Shown here: positions 14,282 through 16,459 of the stretch, one piece after another
How positions within the stretch are numbered: position 1 is the first letter of the stretch
Layout of the letters: every line of letters starts with the position of its first letter
NCBI GenBank assembly: GCA_947074245.1
Contig: CAMTOW010000008.1
Location: 1 to 16,459 of the forward strand
Origin: an uncultured Bacteroidales bacterium
GTDB lineage: Bacteria; Bacteroidota; Bacteroidia; Bacteroidales; JAUNSR01
Reading direction: 5' to 3'
DNA length: 16,459 nt
Notes under the pieces: model-generated
Seen by the model: the letters and a program-made list of their open reading frames with translations, nothing else
Told to the model about the DNA's origin: nothing
The model's database searches: none
Translations under genes and position numbers: made by a program

Positions 14282-16459
14282 TCATCTTTGGTTGAGATGA
14301 ATCGCTTTGTTCCAACCCTTTCCTTCGATCCGGATGATAAACCGGTTTTCAGAAAGTTTAAGTGGGATGAATACGTTCTCGTCGCTGTTCACCTCAAACG
14401 ATCGTATGATCTGCCCGTTTAGGTTATAGAGAGCGATCCGTTCGATCCAAGCATGGCTGCCGTTGATCACATTCAGGATTGATCCGTCCAGATAAACGTT
14501 CAGCTCGTTCGCCGACGTGCCGATTAAGCCGTCTACAAGAGTCTGGAATTGATCCTGAGTAGCCCACGCACTGGTTCTACCTTCGTCGCATGATGCTTTA
14601 ACGCTCCAGAGGTACGTCGTATTCTCGAGTAACTCATGCACGTCACAAGTTGTTTCGTTCAGAGCCGGAACGCTTGTCCAGGATGTTATGTGTCCTGCGC
14701 GATAGCGTACGTCCCAGGAGATATGCAGATCGTCTGCATCCCATTGCAGGCGTACCGTATTGTAATCAAGCATCGAGGTCTGGAGATTGACCGGTGTGAT
14801 ACACTCCGGAACAGCCGTTGTGCGGAATTCGAGGATCGATGACCACAAGCTGGTTTCCGTATCCGAGCAAATGCTGCGCAGACGGATGGAGTAGGTTGTT
14901 TCAGCCTCCAGATCGTCGATCGATACCGTGTTGGATTCGATCATTCGGATCTCCCATTCGCCATTTCCTTTACGCAGGTTCAACTCATAATGTTCGGCGT
15001 TTCCGTCCCATTCAATCAATGCTGAGTTGTGAGTCGGTTCGATCCGGATGTTATCCGGAGTGAAGCAGGTTACCTCCGGAGTGACGAACTGAGCCGTTTC
15101 GCTCCATTCGCTGCGATCCCCTTCGGCTTCGCTACATACCGATTGCAACTCGTATTCGTAGGTAGTCTGCGGATTCAAGCCTTCCAGACGAATCTGATTC
15201 GTTTCCACGCTGCGAGTGCTCCATTCGTCAGAACCATATTCCCGGTAACGGAACATATACGTCATTGCGTCCCCTTCCCAATTCAAGGATGCCGCGTAGG
15301 CGCTGGTCTGAGCCGATACGTTCTCAGGAAGCAGACACGGCGCCAATGACTGGGTTGTGAATTTTACGATCACGACGCGTGCCGTATCGTCGATCGCACA
15401 CATTTTGGTGATGCCCACTTCATAAACCGTACGTGGAGACAAATCGGTCAACTCTACGCTCTTTTCGGTCGTCACGATATAATCTTTGGCAGTCGAACCG
15501 CTTTCACGGACGAAATACAGACATTCGTCCGATTCGCTCGTCCAGCTTATCGTCGCGCTTTCCGTCGTGATATCGTTTACTTCTGCTTCAATGTCCGTCG
15601 GACAAGTCGCTTCGTATTCGATCGAGCGGATCTGAGCCGAAGATGCTCTGCCCGTTGTTGAGCGCACATAGATTCCGGTTCGGATCAATCCCTCCATGCC
15701 CGCGAGCGAAACCGAATAAACGTTCGTTTGGTTTGCTTCCGGAAGTTCCGATTTCGGAATGGTCAAAACTACATCCGATTGATTGAACGTTTCACCGCCG
15801 TCTTTCGAAACGACTACATAATAGGTTTCGTCGTTTTCCAGATTGCTCTTCATCGTCAGTTCAAACTTGAAGTTATAGTTTGCCGATCCGTCTTCCAGAT
15901 TTACGGCAGGAGTGATCGCCCATTCGTTTGTAGAGTTTCCGCTACCCGATAAAATCAGACCTTTGCTGTTGAACGAATTCATCCATGCCCATTGCGGATT
16001 GCAGTTTTCCGTACAGAATTCCGTCGGTTCACCGATCGCACCGCTCGTCAATGTCCATCCCGGTTTCGCGATACCGTCTGTCAGATCCTGAATGAACGGT
16101 ACGCTATATCCCGAGCGGAACGTGTAGGAGCGAGACCATACGCTGTTGCTGTTCATCGAACATTTCGCGCGTACCTGCACCTCGATGTCCTGCATCGTAG
16201 GGATTCCTTTCAATGTGCATGATTTGGTATATACCTCGATCGGATCGCTCCATTCTTCGGCGTCAGCCGCGCGGTATCTTACGTCCCACATACTTTCGTT
16301 TCCTTGCGAATCCCAGGTTACGGTCGCTTGATCGCCCAATATCGAACTTTCCGCTACCGTGATATCTATCGGATAATCACATGTATTCTTTTCTTCCATC
16401 CTAACATTTTTGATGGTTAGGTACATGCTTTGATAAGCATCCCAGAAAACACGAATTTT
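14282..16459 (-). CDS. Modular FN3/jelly-roll surface protein with T9SS sorting domain (5' end missing)
   Basis: The frame is open to the window edge (725 codons visible), so the ATG at 16426 is internal and the true start lies outside. From the N-side: the last strand of an apparent jelly-roll domain (LTIKNVRMEE); fibronectin type III module 1 (16381-16112); a jelly-roll/cleaved-adhesin-like domain (16108-15605); FN3 modules 2-5 (15604-15353, 15337-15080, 15067-14816, 14803-14537); and a C-terminal domain (14509-14285) with IERIALYNLNGQIIRSF and FIIRIEGKG, typical of T9SS type A cargo. Each FN3 module has one Cys at its start and one about 66-73 residues later, suggesting an internal disulfide. 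Such proteins are surface-displayed binding or enzyme-accessory proteins. No catalytic domain is visible in this part, but one could lie upstream. It is an adhesin-like cargo of unknown ligand. Confidence 0.85.
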   Translation of the reverse strand, partial: KIRVFWDAYQSMYLTIKNVRMEEKNTCDYPIDITVAESSILGDQATVTWDSQGNESMWDVRYRAADAEEWSDPIEVYTKSCTLKGIPTMQDIEVQVRAKCSMNSNSVWSRSYTFRSGYSVPFIQDLTDGIAKPGWTLTSGAIGEPTEFCTENCNPQWAWMNSFNSKGLILSGSGNSTNEWAITPAVNLEDGSANYNFKFELTMKSNLENDETYYVVVSKDGGETFNQSDVVLTIPKSELPEANQTNVYSVSLAGMEGLIRTGIYVRSTTGRASSAQIRSIEYEATCPTDIEAEVNDITTESATISWTSESDECLYFVRESGSTAKDYIVTTEKSVELTDLSPRTVYEVGITKMCAIDDTARVVIVKFTTQSLAPCLLPENVSAQTSAYAASLNWEGDAMTYMFRYREYGSDEWSTRSVETNQIRLEGLNPQTTYEYELQSVCSEAEGDRSEWSETAQFVTPEVTCFTPDNIRIEPTHNSALIEWDGNAEHYELNLRKGNGEWEIRMIESNTVSIDDLEAETTYSIRLRSICSDTETSLWSSILEFRTTAVPECITPVNLQTSMLDYNTVRLQWDADDLHISWDVRYRAGHITSWTSVPALNETTCDVHELLENTTYLWSVKASCDEGRTSAWATQDQFQTLVDGLIGTSANELNVYLDGSILNVINGSHAWIERIALYNLNGQIIRSFEVNSDENVFIPLKLSENRFIIRIEGKGWNKAIHLNQR

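Noticed and set aside
16424..16426. ATG at 16426 as the start of the minus-strand surface protein
   Set aside because: The frame is open upstream to the window edge, there is no signal peptide after this ATG, and the sequence reads as the middle of a beta domain.

Overview
This is a 16.5 kb piece of a Bacteroidota chromosome, probably order Bacteroidales and near the Porphyromonadaceae/Tannerellaceae. The evidence is the type IX secretion system (T9SS) genes porU and porV, two proteins with T9SS-type C-terminal sorting domains, four intergenic TAnnTTTG -7 elements of the Bacteroidota promoter type, A/T-rich start regions without Shine-Dalgarno sites, and a zinc-free GltX. Genus cannot be decided from the window. 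The first 70 bases are not biological: they are an Illumina P5/Read-1 sequencing adapter carrying an 8-base index, so position 1 is an assembly edge. The other end cuts through a large surface-protein gene.

Layout. Bases 71-277 hold the 3' end of a probable porU (T9SS surface sortase), followed by porV (outer-membrane shuttle), ispF (isoprenoid synthesis) and a secreted M28 zinc peptidase, closed by a perfect 13-bp terminator. Next come mnmA (tRNA 2-thiouridylation) and a secreted subtilisin-like S8 protease with a T9SS sorting domain, then a bulged hairpin terminator. xseA-xseB (exonuclease VII) follow. gltX (Glu-tRNA synthetase) is followed by an 18-bp hairpin, an unrecognised outer-membrane barrel protein and waaA (Kdo transferase), closed by a terminator. 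pta-ackA (acetyl-CoA to acetate plus ATP) ends in two hairpin terminators. These also separate it from the converging minus-strand gene, a mosaic of fibronectin type III and jelly-roll modules with a T9SS-type C-terminus.

How it fits together. Most genes are core housekeeping: isoprenoids, tRNA modification and charging, DNA repair, LPS core and acetate fermentation. The recurrent theme is export through T9SS: the sortase, its shuttle and two likely cargo proteins lie in one window. The Kdo transferase builds the LPS inner core, and LPS is the class of molecule to which T9SS cargo is attached. Positions of -7 elements and hairpins suggest these units: porV-ispF-M28; mnmA-S8; xseA-xseB; gltX with or without barrel-waaA; pta-ackA.

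I found no CRISPR array, insertion sequence, integrase, tRNA or rRNA. No non-coding stretch exceeds 300 bases; the longest are about 186 bp (waaA-pta) and 174 bp (xseB-gltX). I see no clearly novel system. The items most worth following are the adapter, the strand-specific hairpin after gltX, the unrecognised barrel protein, and the truncated cysteine-paired modular adhesin-like protein.
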